In this document: piece by piece, positions 55,813 to 64,000 of the stretch | How positions within the stretch are numbered: the stretch's first letter is position 1 | Layout of the letters: every line of letters starts with the position of its first letter | Source: Dyella lutea | Lineage (GTDB): Bacteria > Pseudomonadota > Gammaproteobacteria > Xanthomonadales > Rhodanobacteraceae | DNA: 64,000 nucleotides | Assembly (NCBI RefSeq): GCF_024158035.1 | Contig: NZ_JAMZEK010000001.1 | Location: forward strand, 813,416 to 877,415 | Direction of reading: 5' to 3' | The notes under the pieces: model-generated | Told to the model about the DNA's origin: nothing | The model's input: only the letters and a program-made list of their open reading frames with translations | Database searches by the model: none | Made by a program: the position numbers and the translations under genes

Positions 55813-56391
55813 ATGCGTGCATTGAAAGTATTCGCCCTCGCCGGCCTGCTTGGCGCCGCGTTCGCTGCCCAGGCGGCCCCGCAGACCTTCAACCTCGATC
55901 CCACCCACACCGTGGTGACGTTCACCTGGAACCACCTGGGCTTCTCCAACCCCAGCGGCTACGCAGCACTGGGCTCGGGCACGGTGGTGTTCGACAAGGC
56001 CGATCCGTCCAAGTCCTCGGTCGAGGTGACCCTGCCGGTGTCCGGCTTCGACACCCACGTGGCCAAGCTCAACGAGGAATTCCAGTCGCCGGCCTTCTTC
56101 GACGCCGCGAAGTATCCCAACGCCGTGTTCAAGAGCACCAAGGTGCAGGCGCTGGGTGGCGACAAGTACAAGGTGACCGGTGACCTTACCCTGCACGGCG
56201 TGACCAAGCCGGTGGTGCTGACCGCCCACCTGAACAAGCTCGGCATGCACCCGATGGCCAAGGTCGAGGCGATCGCCTTCGACGCCACCGGTACCCTCAA
56301 GCGCTCGGATTTCGGTGTGTCGAACTACGTGCCGTACGTCAGCGACGAGATCAAGCTGCAGATCACCACCGAAGGCGAAATCGCCAAGTAA
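55813..56391 (+). CDS. periplasmic YceI-family protein
   Basis: 192 residues with a signal peptide (1-21, ending AQA) and a lipocalin-like YceI domain: FNLDPTHTVVTFTWNHLGFSN, FDTHVAKLNEEFQSPAFFDAAKYP, and GDLTLHGVTKPVVLTAHL. YceI proteins bind long-chain polyprenyl lipids; the role in cells is unclear. CGGAG lies seven bases before the ATG, 35 bases after the nitroreductase stop. Confidence 0.93.
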   Translation: MRALKVFALAGLLGAAFAAQAAPQTFNLDPTHTVVTFTWNHLGFSNPSGYAALGSGTVVFDKADPSKSSVEVTLPVSGFDTHVAKLNEEFQSPAFFDAAKYPNAVFKSTKVQALGGDKYKVTGDLTLHGVTKPVVLTAHLNKLGMHPMAKVEAIAFDATGTLKRSDFGVSNYVPYVSDEIKLQITTEGEIAK

Positions 56392-56416
56392 TCCGGTTAC
56401 CTGCGGTACCCGTCTG

Positions 56417-56450
56417 GACAAGGGCCGTACCTCCGGGTGCGGCCCTTGTC
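56417..56450 (+). terminator. strong hairpin after yceI
   Basis: GACAAGGGCCG (56417-56427) and CGGCCCTTGTC (56440-56450) form an 11-bp perfect stem with a 12-base loop. The following bases (ATTGGGTCGG) are poor in T. Confidence 0.7.
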
Positions 56451-56572
56451 ATTGGGTCGGGCGTCGGGTCTACCCCGGACCCGGCCGGGGTGTCCGTGCG
56501 GCCTTGGCACGGAGGGTTCTCCCCATCGCCTGCTAAGATCGCCTTCTTGCATCCCCTCCCGGAGCCCGATCC

Positions 56573-56782
56573 ATGTCGTCCCCCTCTGCAGCGGCGGTCA
56601 CCCCGATCCCGGCGAATGCCCAAAATCGTTACGAAGTGACGCTCAGCGACCTTCCGTTGTCCTGTCCGATGCCTGGCATGGCCCTGTGGAACTCCCATCC
56701 TAAGGTCTACCTGCCGATCGTCGACGACGGCGGGGAGTCCACCTGTCCCTACTGCGGCGCGCATTACGTCCTGCGCGACTGA
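56573..56782 (+). CDS. zinc-finger domain protein (NDUFS6-like, PF10276 type)
   Basis: 69 residues. The conserved C-terminal zinc site has C31, H42, C58 and C61 (SCPMPGMALWNSHPKVYLPI; STCPYCGAHYVLRD). Small proteins of this type are common in proteobacteria and resemble the NDUFS6 subunit of complex I; the bacterial function is unknown. The ATG at 56573 follows a GAGCCCGATCC leader. Confidence 0.88.
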   Translation: MSSPSAAAVTPIPANAQNRYEVTLSDLPLSCPMPGMALWNSHPKVYLPIVDDGGESTCPYCGAHYVLRD

Positions 56783-56857
56783 TCATGGGGCCGGAAACTT
56801 CGGCCGGATCGCGGCTTTAGGCACGATCGCTGCTTGCCTGAAGGGATGAAGGCCTTG

Positions 56858-58009
56858 ATGCAAGACACCATGCCTGCAGCCGCCAGTCATCCCGCCCGGG
56901 TCCTGACCGTGGTCCAGCTGATCCCGGCGCTTCATTCCGGCGGGGCCGAACGGTCTGCGCTGGAGATTGCCCGTGCGCTGGTGGCGGCGGGGCATCGTTC
57001 GGTGGTGGTGTCGGCCGGCGGCCGTCTGGTGGACCGCCTGCTGGCCGAGGGCAGCGAGCACGTCACGCTGGATATCGGCCGCAAGTCGCTTGGCACGCTT
57101 ACACGGGTGGGCGCGGTGCGCCGGGTGCTGAAGTCGTTGGATGCCGACATCGTGCACGCCCGCTCGCGCATGCCGGCCTGGATCGGTCGTCTGGCGATCC
57201 GTGGCATGGAGCGCAAGCCGCACTTCATCACGACCGTGCACGGGCTCAACTCGCCGGGCCGATACAGCGCGGTGATGCTTCGTGGCGAGCGCGTGATTGC
57301 CGTGTCTCAGACCGTGCGCGCCTACGTACTGGGTCACTACCGGTGGCTGGAGCCGGCGCGCGTACGGGTGATACCCCGCGGCATCGACCCCGAGGCCTTT
57401 CCCTACGGTCACCGCCCCGACGATGCTTGGCAGAAGGCGTTCTTCGCCGAATTTCCGCAGCTCGACGGCGCCCCCCTGCTCACCCTCCCCGGGCGCGGTA
57501 CCCGCTTGAAGGGTCACCACGACGCCATCGAACTGCTGGCCGACCTGCGCGATCGTGGCGTGGCGGCCCGGCTGCTTCTGCTGGGTGTGCTCGAACCCGG
57601 GCGCGAGGCCTATGCCGAGGAATTGCGTGAGCTGGTCCGCTCGCGCGGACTGCAGGCGGAGGTGGTGATGACGCCGCCGCGCGACGATATCCGCGACATC
57701 TATGCGATATCCGCGCTGGTGCTGCAGTTGTCGAACAAACCGGAAGCCTTCGGGCGGACCGTGGTGGAGGCGCTGTCGCTGTGCCGTCCGGTGCTCGGTT
57801 ATGCGCACGGCGGGGTTGGCGAATTGCTGGCCGAGCTCTATCCGGCTGGCCGGGTGCCGCTGGGCGACCGTGAAAAACTGGTCGAGCGGGCTGCGGAATT
57901 GCTGCGTGTCGCGCCCCCGATCCCGATGCTGCAGAGCTACCGGCTGGCCGACATGCAGCAGGCCACGCTGGAGTTGTACGAGGAAGTGGCGGGCGCGGAC
58001 CCGCATTGA
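56858..58009 (+). CDS. glycosyltransferase family 4 (LPS core or exopolysaccharide)
   Basis: 383 residues with a GT-B fold. N-terminal: VLTVVQLIPALHSGGAERSALEIARALVAAGH; C-terminal donor-binding region with GRGTRLKGHHDAIELLADL and EAFGRTVVEALSLCRPVLGYAHGGVGELL (the E-x7-E type motif). Donor and acceptor sugars unknown. I chose ATG 56858 because AAGG lies five bases upstream; the ATG at 56846 has its Shine-Dalgarno directly adjacent. It begins the LPS/glycan block. Confidence 0.85.
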   Translation: MQDTMPAAASHPARVLTVVQLIPALHSGGAERSALEIARALVAAGHRSVVVSAGGRLVDRLLAEGSEHVTLDIGRKSLGTLTRVGAVRRVLKSLDADIVHARSRMPAWIGRLAIRGMERKPHFITTVHGLNSPGRYSAVMLRGERVIAVSQTVRAYVLGHYRWLEPARVRVIPRGIDPEAFPYGHRPDDAWQKAFFAEFPQLDGAPLLTLPGRGTRLKGHHDAIELLADLRDRGVAARLLLLGVLEPGREAYAEELRELVRSRGLQAEVVMTPPRDDIRDIYAISALVLQLSNKPEAFGRTVVEALSLCRPVLGYAHGGVGELLAELYPAGRVPLGDREKLVERAAELLRVAPPIPMLQSYRLADMQQATLELYEEVAGADPH

Positions 58010-58086
58010 TCGAGGCCGCGCTGTCCTCGTCGCCCAGCGCCGGAGCGCTCGCCTACAATGCCGGCTTTCTCCATGCCGGCCACAGC

Positions 58087-59355
58087 ATGCCTTTGCTCTC
58101 CCCGCATCTCGTTGCTGCGCTGCGCTCGCCGTTGCTGCCGTTCTGGCTGGTGGTGGCGCTGCTGCCGTTCGGACGCAGCGCCGAGCTGGGAACCGCGCTG
58201 TGCCTGTTCGGCACGGTCATGCTGTTCCTGCGCTTCCCGCATGCGCTGTCACAGCACGAGGGCGCGCGCTGCCTGCTGGTGATCCTGGCCGGATACGTGG
58301 GCGCGGCCCTCGTTTCCGCGCTGGACTCGGTGGCGCCGGGCAAGAGCTGGGAAACCGTCGCGGGCCTGTTGCGTTTCGCGCCGCTGGGCATCTACGCCTG
58401 TTTCGCCCTGCGCCGGGCCGACCGCGTGCGCACGCTCTACATCGCGGTGGCCGCGGTAGTCGCGCTCTGGGCGCTCGACGCCTGGGTACAGGCGCTGACC
58501 GGTTGGAGCCTGGGCGGACATGCCGAGGCAGAGCGCCTGTCGGGCATCTTCGGCGCCGATAATCTCAAGCTGGGGCCGACCCTCGCCGTGCTCTCGCCGT
58601 TCGTGCTGTGGGCTGCGCACGCACGGTGGGGACGTTGGGCGTTGTGGCTGGCCACGCTGGTACTGCTCGGGCCGGTGCTGCTGGCTGGCTCGCGCGCGGC
58701 GTGGGTCTGCTACGCCGTGGTGGTGCTGGCGTTCGCCTGGCGCGAGCTGGGCTCGTTTCGCCGGTTTCTGACGTTCGGGCTGGTTGCCGCCGTGGTGCTG
58801 GTGTTGGCCGGCGCGTTGGCGTGGAAGACGTCGACCCGCTTCCATGCACGCATGGAGCGCACGCTGGAGGTCTTCAATGGCAGCGAGCATGCGGTGGACC
58901 AGGCGCTGACCGGGCGGCTCGACATTTGGGGCACCAGCCTGCGCATGATCGCGGCGCACCCGGTCAACGGCGTCGGCGTACGCGGCTATCGCTATGCCTA
59001 CCCGGCGTTCGCACCGGCCAACGACCACTTCGTCACGGCAGAGGCCTGTGGCGTGGGCGAGGGTGCCTGCCACGCCCACCAGATCGTGCTGGAGGTGCTG
59101 ACCGAGACCGGCACGATCGGGCTGCTGCTGTGGCTGGCCGCGCTGGCCTGGGCGCTGCGCTATTGGCGACGGGTCGGGCGCGAGGCGCGCGCGCTGGCTT
59201 TTCCGGCCACGGTGGCGCTGGGCGCGATGCTGTTTCCGCTGAACACCCATCTGGCGTTCTACTCGGCCTGGTGGGGGCTGCTGTTCGCCTGGCTGCTCGG
59301 CCTTTGGTGCGCGTCGCTGGGCGCGTTGCCGGAGGAGCGCGCCGATGCCGCGTGA
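58087..59355 (+). CDS. O-antigen ligase-family membrane protein
   Basis: About 422 residues with about ten membrane helices. The Wzy_C/WaaL region has LLAGSRAAWVCYAVVVLAFAWRELG and a large periplasmic loop (GRLDIWGTSLRMIAAHPVNGVGVRGYRYA...CHAHQIVLEVLTETG). The G-x-G-x-x-x...H-x-x-x-L-E-x-L-x-E-x-G pattern is typical of ligases and polymerases. It would join O-antigen or another glycan to lipid A-core, or polymerise it. The start is not certain; ATG 58087 lacks a clear ribosome-binding site. Confidence 0.85.
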   Translation: MPLLSPHLVAALRSPLLPFWLVVALLPFGRSAELGTALCLFGTVMLFLRFPHALSQHEGARCLLVILAGYVGAALVSALDSVAPGKSWETVAGLLRFAPLGIYACFALRRADRVRTLYIAVAAVVALWALDAWVQALTGWSLGGHAEAERLSGIFGADNLKLGPTLAVLSPFVLWAAHARWGRWALWLATLVLLGPVLLAGSRAAWVCYAVVVLAFAWRELGSFRRFLTFGLVAAVVLVLAGALAWKTSTRFHARMERTLEVFNGSEHAVDQALTGRLDIWGTSLRMIAAHPVNGVGVRGYRYAYPAFAPANDHFVTAEACGVGEGACHAHQIVLEVLTETGTIGLLLWLAALAWALRYWRRVGREARALAFPATVALGAMLFPLNTHLAFYSAWWGLLFAWLLGLWCASLGALPEERADAA

Positions 59356-60121
59356 ACCGCTGTCGGTGGTGGTGATCACCTACAACAACGCCGACACGCT
59401 CGACGCCTGCCTGCACGAGGTGGGCTGGGCCGACGAGATCGTGGTGCTCGATTCCGGCTCCACCGACGACACCGTCGCCATCGCCGAACGCCACGGCGCG
59501 CGCGTGGCGGTGCACCCGTTCGACGACTACGGCCCCCAGAAGCAGCGCGCGATCGACCTGGCGCGTCACGACTGGGTGCTCAACCTCGATGCCGACGAAG
59601 TTCTTTCGCCGGGTACCCGCGAAGCGATCGAGCGGGCGCTGGAACACCCGCGTCACGCGGGCTTCCGCTTGCCCCGCCGCGAGCGCATGTTCTGGACCGT
59701 GCAGCACCGGCGCAGCTGGCGCAACGGCCACCTGCGCCTGTTCGACCGCCGGCGCGGCCGCATGAACGACGTCGAGGTGCACGCCGCGGTGGAGGTGGAC
59801 GGACCGGTGAGGACGTTGCGCAGCGCGGACTTCGTCAACGATGGCGACGGCGACATCGCCACCCGCGTGGACAAGATCAACCGCTACACGACCGGCATGG
59901 TGGCGTACAAACTGCGCAGGCGTCAGCGCTTCACCGGCCTGCGCATGGTGCTCTACCCGCCGGTGTTCTTTCTGCGCCAGTACTTCGGCAAGCGATACTT
60001 CCTCAACGGCTGGGCCGGCTTCATCGCCAGCGTCACCGGGGCGTTCTACGCCTTCCTCAAGTACGCCAAGCTGCACGAAGCGCGCCAGCACCAGCGGGCA
60101 TCAACCCGGCGTGGCACCTAG
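59345..60121 (+). CDS. glycosyltransferase family 2 (WaaE/KdtX type)
   Basis: 258 residues, GT-A fold: LSVVVITYNNADTLDACLHEVGWADEIVVLDSGSTDDT and LNLDADEVLSPG, which holds the nucleotide-sugar-binding DAD motif. The C-terminal YPPVFFLRQYFGKRYFLNGWAGFIASVTGAFYAFLKYAKL is the mark of WaaE-type LPS inner-core beta-1,4-glucosyltransferases. It overlaps the ligase gene by 11 bases, so both belong to one operon. Confidence 0.86.
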   Translation: MPREPLSVVVITYNNADTLDACLHEVGWADEIVVLDSGSTDDTVAIAERHGARVAVHPFDDYGPQKQRAIDLARHDWVLNLDADEVLSPGTREAIERALEHPRHAGFRLPRRERMFWTVQHRRSWRNGHLRLFDRRRGRMNDVEVHAAVEVDGPVRTLRSADFVNDGDGDIATRVDKINRYTTGMVAYKLRRRQRFTGLRMVLYPPVFFLRQYFGKRYFLNGWAGFIASVTGAFYAFLKYAKLHEARQHQRASTRRGT

Positions 60122-61231
60122 CCCGTCGAGCCCCGCTGAGCCGTGGCCGGCCGGCGCCGGCTGCAGTTGGGCCACGAAGTCGCGGGCGATCACATGGGTG
60201 GCAAATCGTTGCAGCACCCACTCGCGTGCGGCCGATCCCATCTGCTGCCGGATGGCGTCGTCGCACATGGCCAGGATTGCGTCTCGCCATGCCGCCACGT
60301 CACCCGGTGGCAGCAGCATGCCGCTCTCACCGGGCGACAGGGTTTCCGGCACTCCGCCGATGTCGCTGGCCAGCACCGGCACTCCGCAGGCCTGCGCCTC
60401 GATCGAAACCCGGCCGAACGTCTCGGTGGCGATCGAGGGGAAGGCCAGCATCGACAGACTGCGGAAGTAGTCCGCGGTGTGGTTGTTCCAGCCAGCGAAG
60501 CGATGCCGGGTGCCGACGGCGGTGTCCGCGACCGCCAGCGCCTGCAGCCGGACCGCGTCCGGTCCGTCGCCGATCCACAGGCAGTACAGGCGGGGCTCGC
60601 GCCGCATGGCCGCGCTGGCCGCCTCCAGCAGCGGGAACACGCCCTTGCCGGTGTGCATGCGTCCGACGTAGCCGAGCACGATCGCGTCATCGGGGATACC
60701 CAGCGACGCGCGCATGGCGGCGCCGGCATCCGCATCCGGACGGAACAATGAGGCGTTCACCGGGTTGTACAGCACCTGCACCCGCTGCGCAGGGATGCCG
60801 CGGTCCAGGTAGGCCTGGCGCGCGTGCCGCGAGACCGCGAAGAAGCGCGAGGCCAGCCGCGGCAGGAGCAGCGCCGACAATCGCTTCATCGGTGGCGTGC
60901 GGTGCCGGAAGAGCGCCACCGGAATGCCGAGGGCACGGCCGATCAGCACCAGCGGCCAGTACTCCTTGCCGAAGTTGCCGACGATCCAGTCCGGTCGTGC
61001 TTCGGCGATCTGCCGTCGTACCGTGGCGTAGCCGCGCGGGTCGAGCGCATTGCGGAAGAAGCCCGGCTGGCAGCGCACGCCGCTGTAAGCCAGCCCCTCC
61101 CAGATCAGGGTGTCCGGGCGCAGGATCGCGTCCACGTCATGTCCCGATTCGACCAGCGACTGCGCCAGTGCGACGAAGTGTGTGGCTGCACCGGTGTTCT
61201 CCGGGTGGGTGCCCACGAACAGGAACCTCAT
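60101..61231 (-). CDS. glycosyltransferase family 4
   Basis: 376 residues, GT-B fold. N-terminal: RFLFVGTHPENTGAATHFVALAQSLVESGHDVDAI; C-terminal: VLGYVGRMHTGKGVFPLLEAASAA and ETFGRVSIEAQACGVPVLASDIGGVPETL, including the donor-binding E-x7-E. It likely adds a sugar to LPS core or O-chain. Start ATGA overlaps the deacetylase stop (coupled). Its 3' end overlaps the facing GT2 gene by 21 bases. Confidence 0.87.
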   Translation of the reverse strand: MRFLFVGTHPENTGAATHFVALAQSLVESGHDVDAILRPDTLIWEGLAYSGVRCQPGFFRNALDPRGYATVRRQIAEARPDWIVGNFGKEYWPLVLIGRALGIPVALFRHRTPPMKRLSALLLPRLASRFFAVSRHARQAYLDRGIPAQRVQVLYNPVNASLFRPDADAGAAMRASLGIPDDAIVLGYVGRMHTGKGVFPLLEAASAAMRREPRLYCLWIGDGPDAVRLQALAVADTAVGTRHRFAGWNNHTADYFRSLSMLAFPSIATETFGRVSIEAQACGVPVLASDIGGVPETLSPGESGMLLPPGDVAAWRDAILAMCDDAIRQQMGSAAREWVLQRFATHVIARDFVAQLQPAPAGHGSAGLDGLGATPG

Positions 61232-61992
61232 GCGCGGCGGTCCTCGTAGGCGGTGAACACCCGTTGGGCGAACGGCAGCAGCCAGTGGTGACGGGCTACC
61301 TGCACGCGCGGAAGCTGGAACAGGTCCATGCCGGGTCGGGCGCGGCCGCGCCGGGTAGCCGTGGCCGCTTCGTAACCGGCCCGGCGCGCGGCTTCGGCGA
61401 CCCGTTCGTCGGTGTCGCCATACGGGTAGCAGAATTGGCTCACGGTCGCGCCGATCACGTCCTCGAGTTCGGCGCGGGAGCCGGCGACCTCGTCGCGCAG
61501 CGACGACTCGTCGCATTGGGTCAGGCGCGGGTGGCTGCGGCTGTGCGCTCCGACCTCCATGCCGGCGTCGTGCCACTGGCGCAGCTGGGCGCCGTCCATC
61601 AACCGCTTGCGCACCCCGAGCTTTTGCTCGTCCCAAAGGTTGTGGCTTCCGAGGGTGGCACTGACCACATAGCAGGTGGCGGTGAAACCCTGGGCGAGCA
61701 GCGCCGGTAGCGCGTTCTCGAGATTGTCCAGGTAGCCGTCGTCCAGCGTGATCACGGCGACGCGGCCGCGCCGCTCGCCACGCAGGTAAGGCATCGCGTC
61801 GCGCATCGACAGGCCGGTGTAGCCGGCGCGCCGCAGCAGGGTCATCTGACGCGCGAAGGCTCGCGGCGCGACATACAGGCTGCGGTAGACGCGAGCCTCC
61901 CGCGGCGGCCGGGAGACGTTGTGATACATGAGGATGGGCACGGGAAAGGTGGGTTCCACGTGCTGCTGTTTCAGGGGCGAGGGCATGGTCAT
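61228..61992 (-). CDS. polysaccharide deacetylase (CE4/NodB fold)
   Basis: 254 residues. NodB-type motifs: PILMYHNVSRPP, AVITLDDGYLDN (motif 1, catalytic Asp with second metal Asp), EVGAHSRSHPRLTQ (motif 2, H-x3-H metal site) and FCYPYGDTDERVAEAARRAGYEAA. It removes acetyl groups from a glycan; cytoplasmic location is suggested by the lack of a signal peptide. ATG 61992 is chosen; an ATG at 61986 is also possible. Coupled to the glycosyltransferase downstream. Confidence 0.85.
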   Translation of the reverse strand: MTMPSPLKQQHVEPTFPVPILMYHNVSRPPREARVYRSLYVAPRAFARQMTLLRRAGYTGLSMRDAMPYLRGERRGRVAVITLDDGYLDNLENALPALLAQGFTATCYVVSATLGSHNLWDEQKLGVRKRLMDGAQLRQWHDAGMEVGAHSRSHPRLTQCDESSLRDEVAGSRAELEDVIGATVSQFCYPYGDTDERVAEAARRAGYEAATATRRGRARPGMDLFQLPRVQVARHHWLLPFAQRVFTAYEDRRA

Positions 61993-62119
61993 GCTGCTGA
62001 GCGCGTGCCGGCGCCATGGCGGGTGCTGCTGCACCGCTTCCCTGGCCTGCGCCGGCTGTGGCGCGGAGCTTCCGCGCCGTGACTTTCAGCCGGCTGTCGA
62101 TACGGGTGTCGAGGTGTGC

Positions 62120-63046
62120 TCAGTACACCGAAGGTTTACCTTCGGGGCGGGTCTTGAACCGCTTGTGCACCCACAGGTACTGCTCGGGTGCCTCGCGCGC
62201 CATCTGTTCGATGCAGGCGTTGACCCGGGCGGTGTCCTCCAGCACGTCGTCGCTTGGAATGCCCTGCAGCGGCGCGCCCAGGCGCAGCGCGTAACCACCG
62301 TTGCCGGGCAGGCGACGGTGGAAGAACGGAATCACCACGGCGTTGCCCATGCGCGCCAGGTGATGGGTGGCGGTAATGGTGGCCGCCGGCACGCCGAAGA
62401 ACGGCACGAACACGCTGTCCTTGCTGCGCATGTCCTGGTCCGGGGCGTACCAGAGCGTGCCGCCGCCGCGCAGGTATTTCACCGTGCCGCGGATGTCATC
62501 CTTTTCGAACATCGCATCGGCGTAATGCAGGCGTGCGCGCAGCACCACCCATTCGAACACGGTCGAGTCCATGCGGCGGTACATGCCGGCAATGCGGATG
62601 CGCTGGGAGACCAGCCGGGCGCACAGTTCCAGGTGCGAAAAATGACCGCCGACCAGCAACACACCCTTGCCCGCGGCGCGCGCCTGTTCCAGATGCTCCA
62701 GTCCCTCGATGCTCAGCGGCAGACGGGCGATCGCCTCGTCCCGCCCCATCCAGCCGAGGGCGAATTCGACCAGCATGAGGCCGATGTCGCGCAGGTGGGC
62801 GTCGACCAGCGCAGCCTGCTGGTCCGCGTCGAGTTCGGGGAAGCACAGCGCGATGTTCGCCTCGGCCACCGGACGACGGGCCGAGTCGATGCGCATGGCG
62901 AGCGCACCCAACCAGTGTCCCACGCGCATCAGCGCGGAATAGGGCAGGCGGGCGATCAGCCATATGCATCCCACACCGAGCCAGGCGGGCCAATGGCGGG
63001 GAGACAGCAGGGAGGCACGAAATGAGGGGCGGGGCATGCCGGGCAT
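62120..63046 (-). CDS. LpxL/LpxM-type lipid A acyltransferase
   Basis: 308 residues of the LpxL/HtrB family. One N-terminal membrane segment (about 12-35), the catalytic H-x4-E motif in VGGHFSHLELCARL (about 139-152), ADAMFEKDDIRGTVKYLRGGGTLWYAPDQD and ITATHHLARMGNAVVIPFFHR. It adds a secondary acyl chain to Kdo2-lipid A, at the inner membrane. Length is standard. The waaA gene diverges just upstream, giving a natural Kdo/lipid A pair. Confidence 0.92.
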   Translation of the reverse strand: MPGMPRPSFRASLLSPRHWPAWLGVGCIWLIARLPYSALMRVGHWLGALAMRIDSARRPVAEANIALCFPELDADQQAALVDAHLRDIGLMLVEFALGWMGRDEAIARLPLSIEGLEHLEQARAAGKGVLLVGGHFSHLELCARLVSQRIRIAGMYRRMDSTVFEWVVLRARLHYADAMFEKDDIRGTVKYLRGGGTLWYAPDQDMRSKDSVFVPFFGVPAATITATHHLARMGNAVVIPFFHRRLPGNGGYALRLGAPLQGIPSDDVLEDTARVNACIEQMAREAPEQYLWVHKRFKTRPEGKPSVY

Positions 63047-63117
63047 CCGCCCATTGTAGCCAAGGCATCGCGCCGAGCCGCGGGGCACGCGCTTTATACT
63101 GGCGGACCGCACAGGGG

Positions 63118-64000
63118 ATGCTGCCGTTGCGTTATCTCTACACCTTGCTGATGTACCTGGCGACACCGGTGATCGTGTTGCGCCTGCTCACGCGCGGGAT
63201 CCGCTATGGCAGTTACCACCAGCGCTGGCCGGAGCGGTTCGGACTGTTCCCCGCGCCCGGGCTGAACGGTTCGTTGTGGGTGCATGCGGTTTCCGTCGGC
63301 GAGGTCAATGCGGCCGAGCCCCTGATCAAGGCGCTCAGGCTGGCCTACCCCCACGCGCCACTGGTGATCACCACGGTGACGCCGACCGGTTCCGAGCGCG
63401 TGCGCCAGCTGTTCGGCGACAGCGTGTTCCATGTGTATCTCCCCTACGACCTGCCGTTCGCGGTGCGGCGCTTTCTGCTTCGGGTGCGTCCGCGGCTGGC
63501 GGTGATCGTGGAGACGGAGATCTGGCCGAACCTCTACTTTGCCTGCCGCCGACGCGGCATTCCGCTGATGATCGTCAACGCGCGGCTCTCGGAGCGCTCG
63601 ATGCGCGGTTACCGGCCCGCACGCGGACTGGTGCGGGCCGCGCTGCGCTGCGTGAGCCTAGTGGCAGCGCAGTCGCGGACTGATGCCGCGCGCTATCGGG
63701 TGCTCGGGGCACCGGCCGAGCGGGTGGTGGTCAGCGGCAACCTCAAGTTCGACATGCCGGTGCCCGCGCAGGCGAAGGTGGACGGCGAGGCGATGCGCGA
63801 TCGATGGGGGCGCCTGCGCCCGGTGTGGATGGCGGCGAGCACCCATGAGGGTGAGGAGCTGGCCGTGCTGGAGGCTCACCTGGAAGTGCTGCAGCGCCTG
63901 CCCGATGCCCTGCTGCTGCTGGCGCCGCGTCACCCCGACCGCTTCCGGCTGGTCGAACATCTGGTGCGAAATCTCGGGTTCACAGCCGGTACGCGCAGCG
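63118..64000 (+). CDS. waaA: Kdo transferase (3-deoxy-D-manno-octulosonic acid transferase), cut by window edge
   Basis: The first 294 residues are visible. WaaA transfers Kdo from CMP-Kdo to lipid A precursor. N-terminal membrane anchor (RYLYTLLMYLATPVIVLRLL), then GSLWVHAVSVGEVNAAEPLI with the conserved catalytic Glu, LVITTVTPTGSERV, VIVETEIWPNLYFACRRRGI and MAASTHEGEELAVLEA. The ATG at 63118 has AGGGG directly upstream. The C-terminal part, with the rest of the donor-binding domain, lies past base 64000. Confidence 0.95.
   Translation, partial: MLPLRYLYTLLMYLATPVIVLRLLTRGIRYGSYHQRWPERFGLFPAPGLNGSLWVHAVSVGEVNAAEPLIKALRLAYPHAPLVITTVTPTGSERVRQLFGDSVFHVYLPYDLPFAVRRFLLRVRPRLAVIVETEIWPNLYFACRRRGIPLMIVNARLSERSMRGYRPARGLVRAALRCVSLVAAQSRTDAARYRVLGAPAERVVVSGNLKFDMPVPAQAKVDGEAMRDRWGRLRPVWMAASTHEGEELAVLEAHLEVLQRLPDALLLLAPRHPDRFRLVEHLVRNLGFTAGTRS

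Noticed and set aside
63090..63101. TATACT box before waaA as a mapped promoter
   Set aside because: A plausible -10 but no matching -35 at 16-18 bases; too weak to list as a feature.

Overview
The window is GC-rich chromosomal DNA from a gammaproteobacterium, most probably of the Xanthomonadales (Rhodanobacteraceae/Xanthomonadaceae type). This rests on gene content and order (a cutA-dsbD-tlpA-aroQ-accB-accC-prmA-DUF3426-fis-purH run, hemD-hemX-hemY, polA next to a DUF2782 gene, an LPS-core cluster next to waaA) and on the proteins looking like Xanthomonadales orthologues. No rRNA or marker search could be run. No tRNA, rRNA, CRISPR array or intact insertion sequence was recognised.

Layout. 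1-9.8 kb: housekeeping and small accessory genes (folE fragment, TonB-C-like exported protein, FUSC-like membrane protein, rmuC, a double retropepsin-PDZ protein, rlmI, a thioredoxin-like exported protein, VOC protein, srkA-type kinase, hotdog thioesterase). 9.8-13.3 kb: a ferredoxin-reductase gene followed by a low-GC mosaic patch. This patch holds a second copy of the reductase 3' end, a 44-residue membrane peptide gene, an exported-protein gene whose signal peptide is cut by a stop codon, another small membrane protein and a fragment of the nearby rhodanese gene. 13.3-24 kb: methyltransferase, rhodanese, lipoprotein, thioesterase, hemDXY, J-domain protein, uvrD. 24-31.2 kb: polA, DUF2782, half-size EamA protein, GST, GNAT, purH. 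31.3-39.3 kb: a run of minus-strand genes for fis, DUF3426, prmA, accC, accB, aroQ, tlpA, dsbD and cutA. 39.4-41.6 kb: groESL behind a CIRCE element and ending in a terminator.

41.7-49.2 kb is the most unusual part. An ECF sigma factor, a FecR-type anti-sigma factor and a TonB-dependent receptor with an N-terminal signalling domain are followed by a 1094-residue autotransporter. Its passenger has the layout of a pepsin-like aspartic protease (two DTG[S/T] motifs and a YGDGS flap), which is rare in bacteria. This looks like a cell-surface-signalling uptake locus with a cell-surface protease, although the shared function is an inference from position.

49.2-64 kb: an LTA-synthase-like phosphoglycerol transferase, glnE, an ELM1-family protein, a RutE-type nitroreductase, YceI, a zinc-finger protein, then envelope polysaccharide/LPS genes (glycosyltransferases, O-antigen ligase, polysaccharide deacetylase, LpxL-type acyltransferase) and the start of waaA at the window edge.

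Two families of REP-like inverted repeats are scattered here. One pair lies inside the uvrD reading frame and another inside the polA reading frame, both in frame, so each adds a stretch of unrelated residues to a DNA-repair enzyme.
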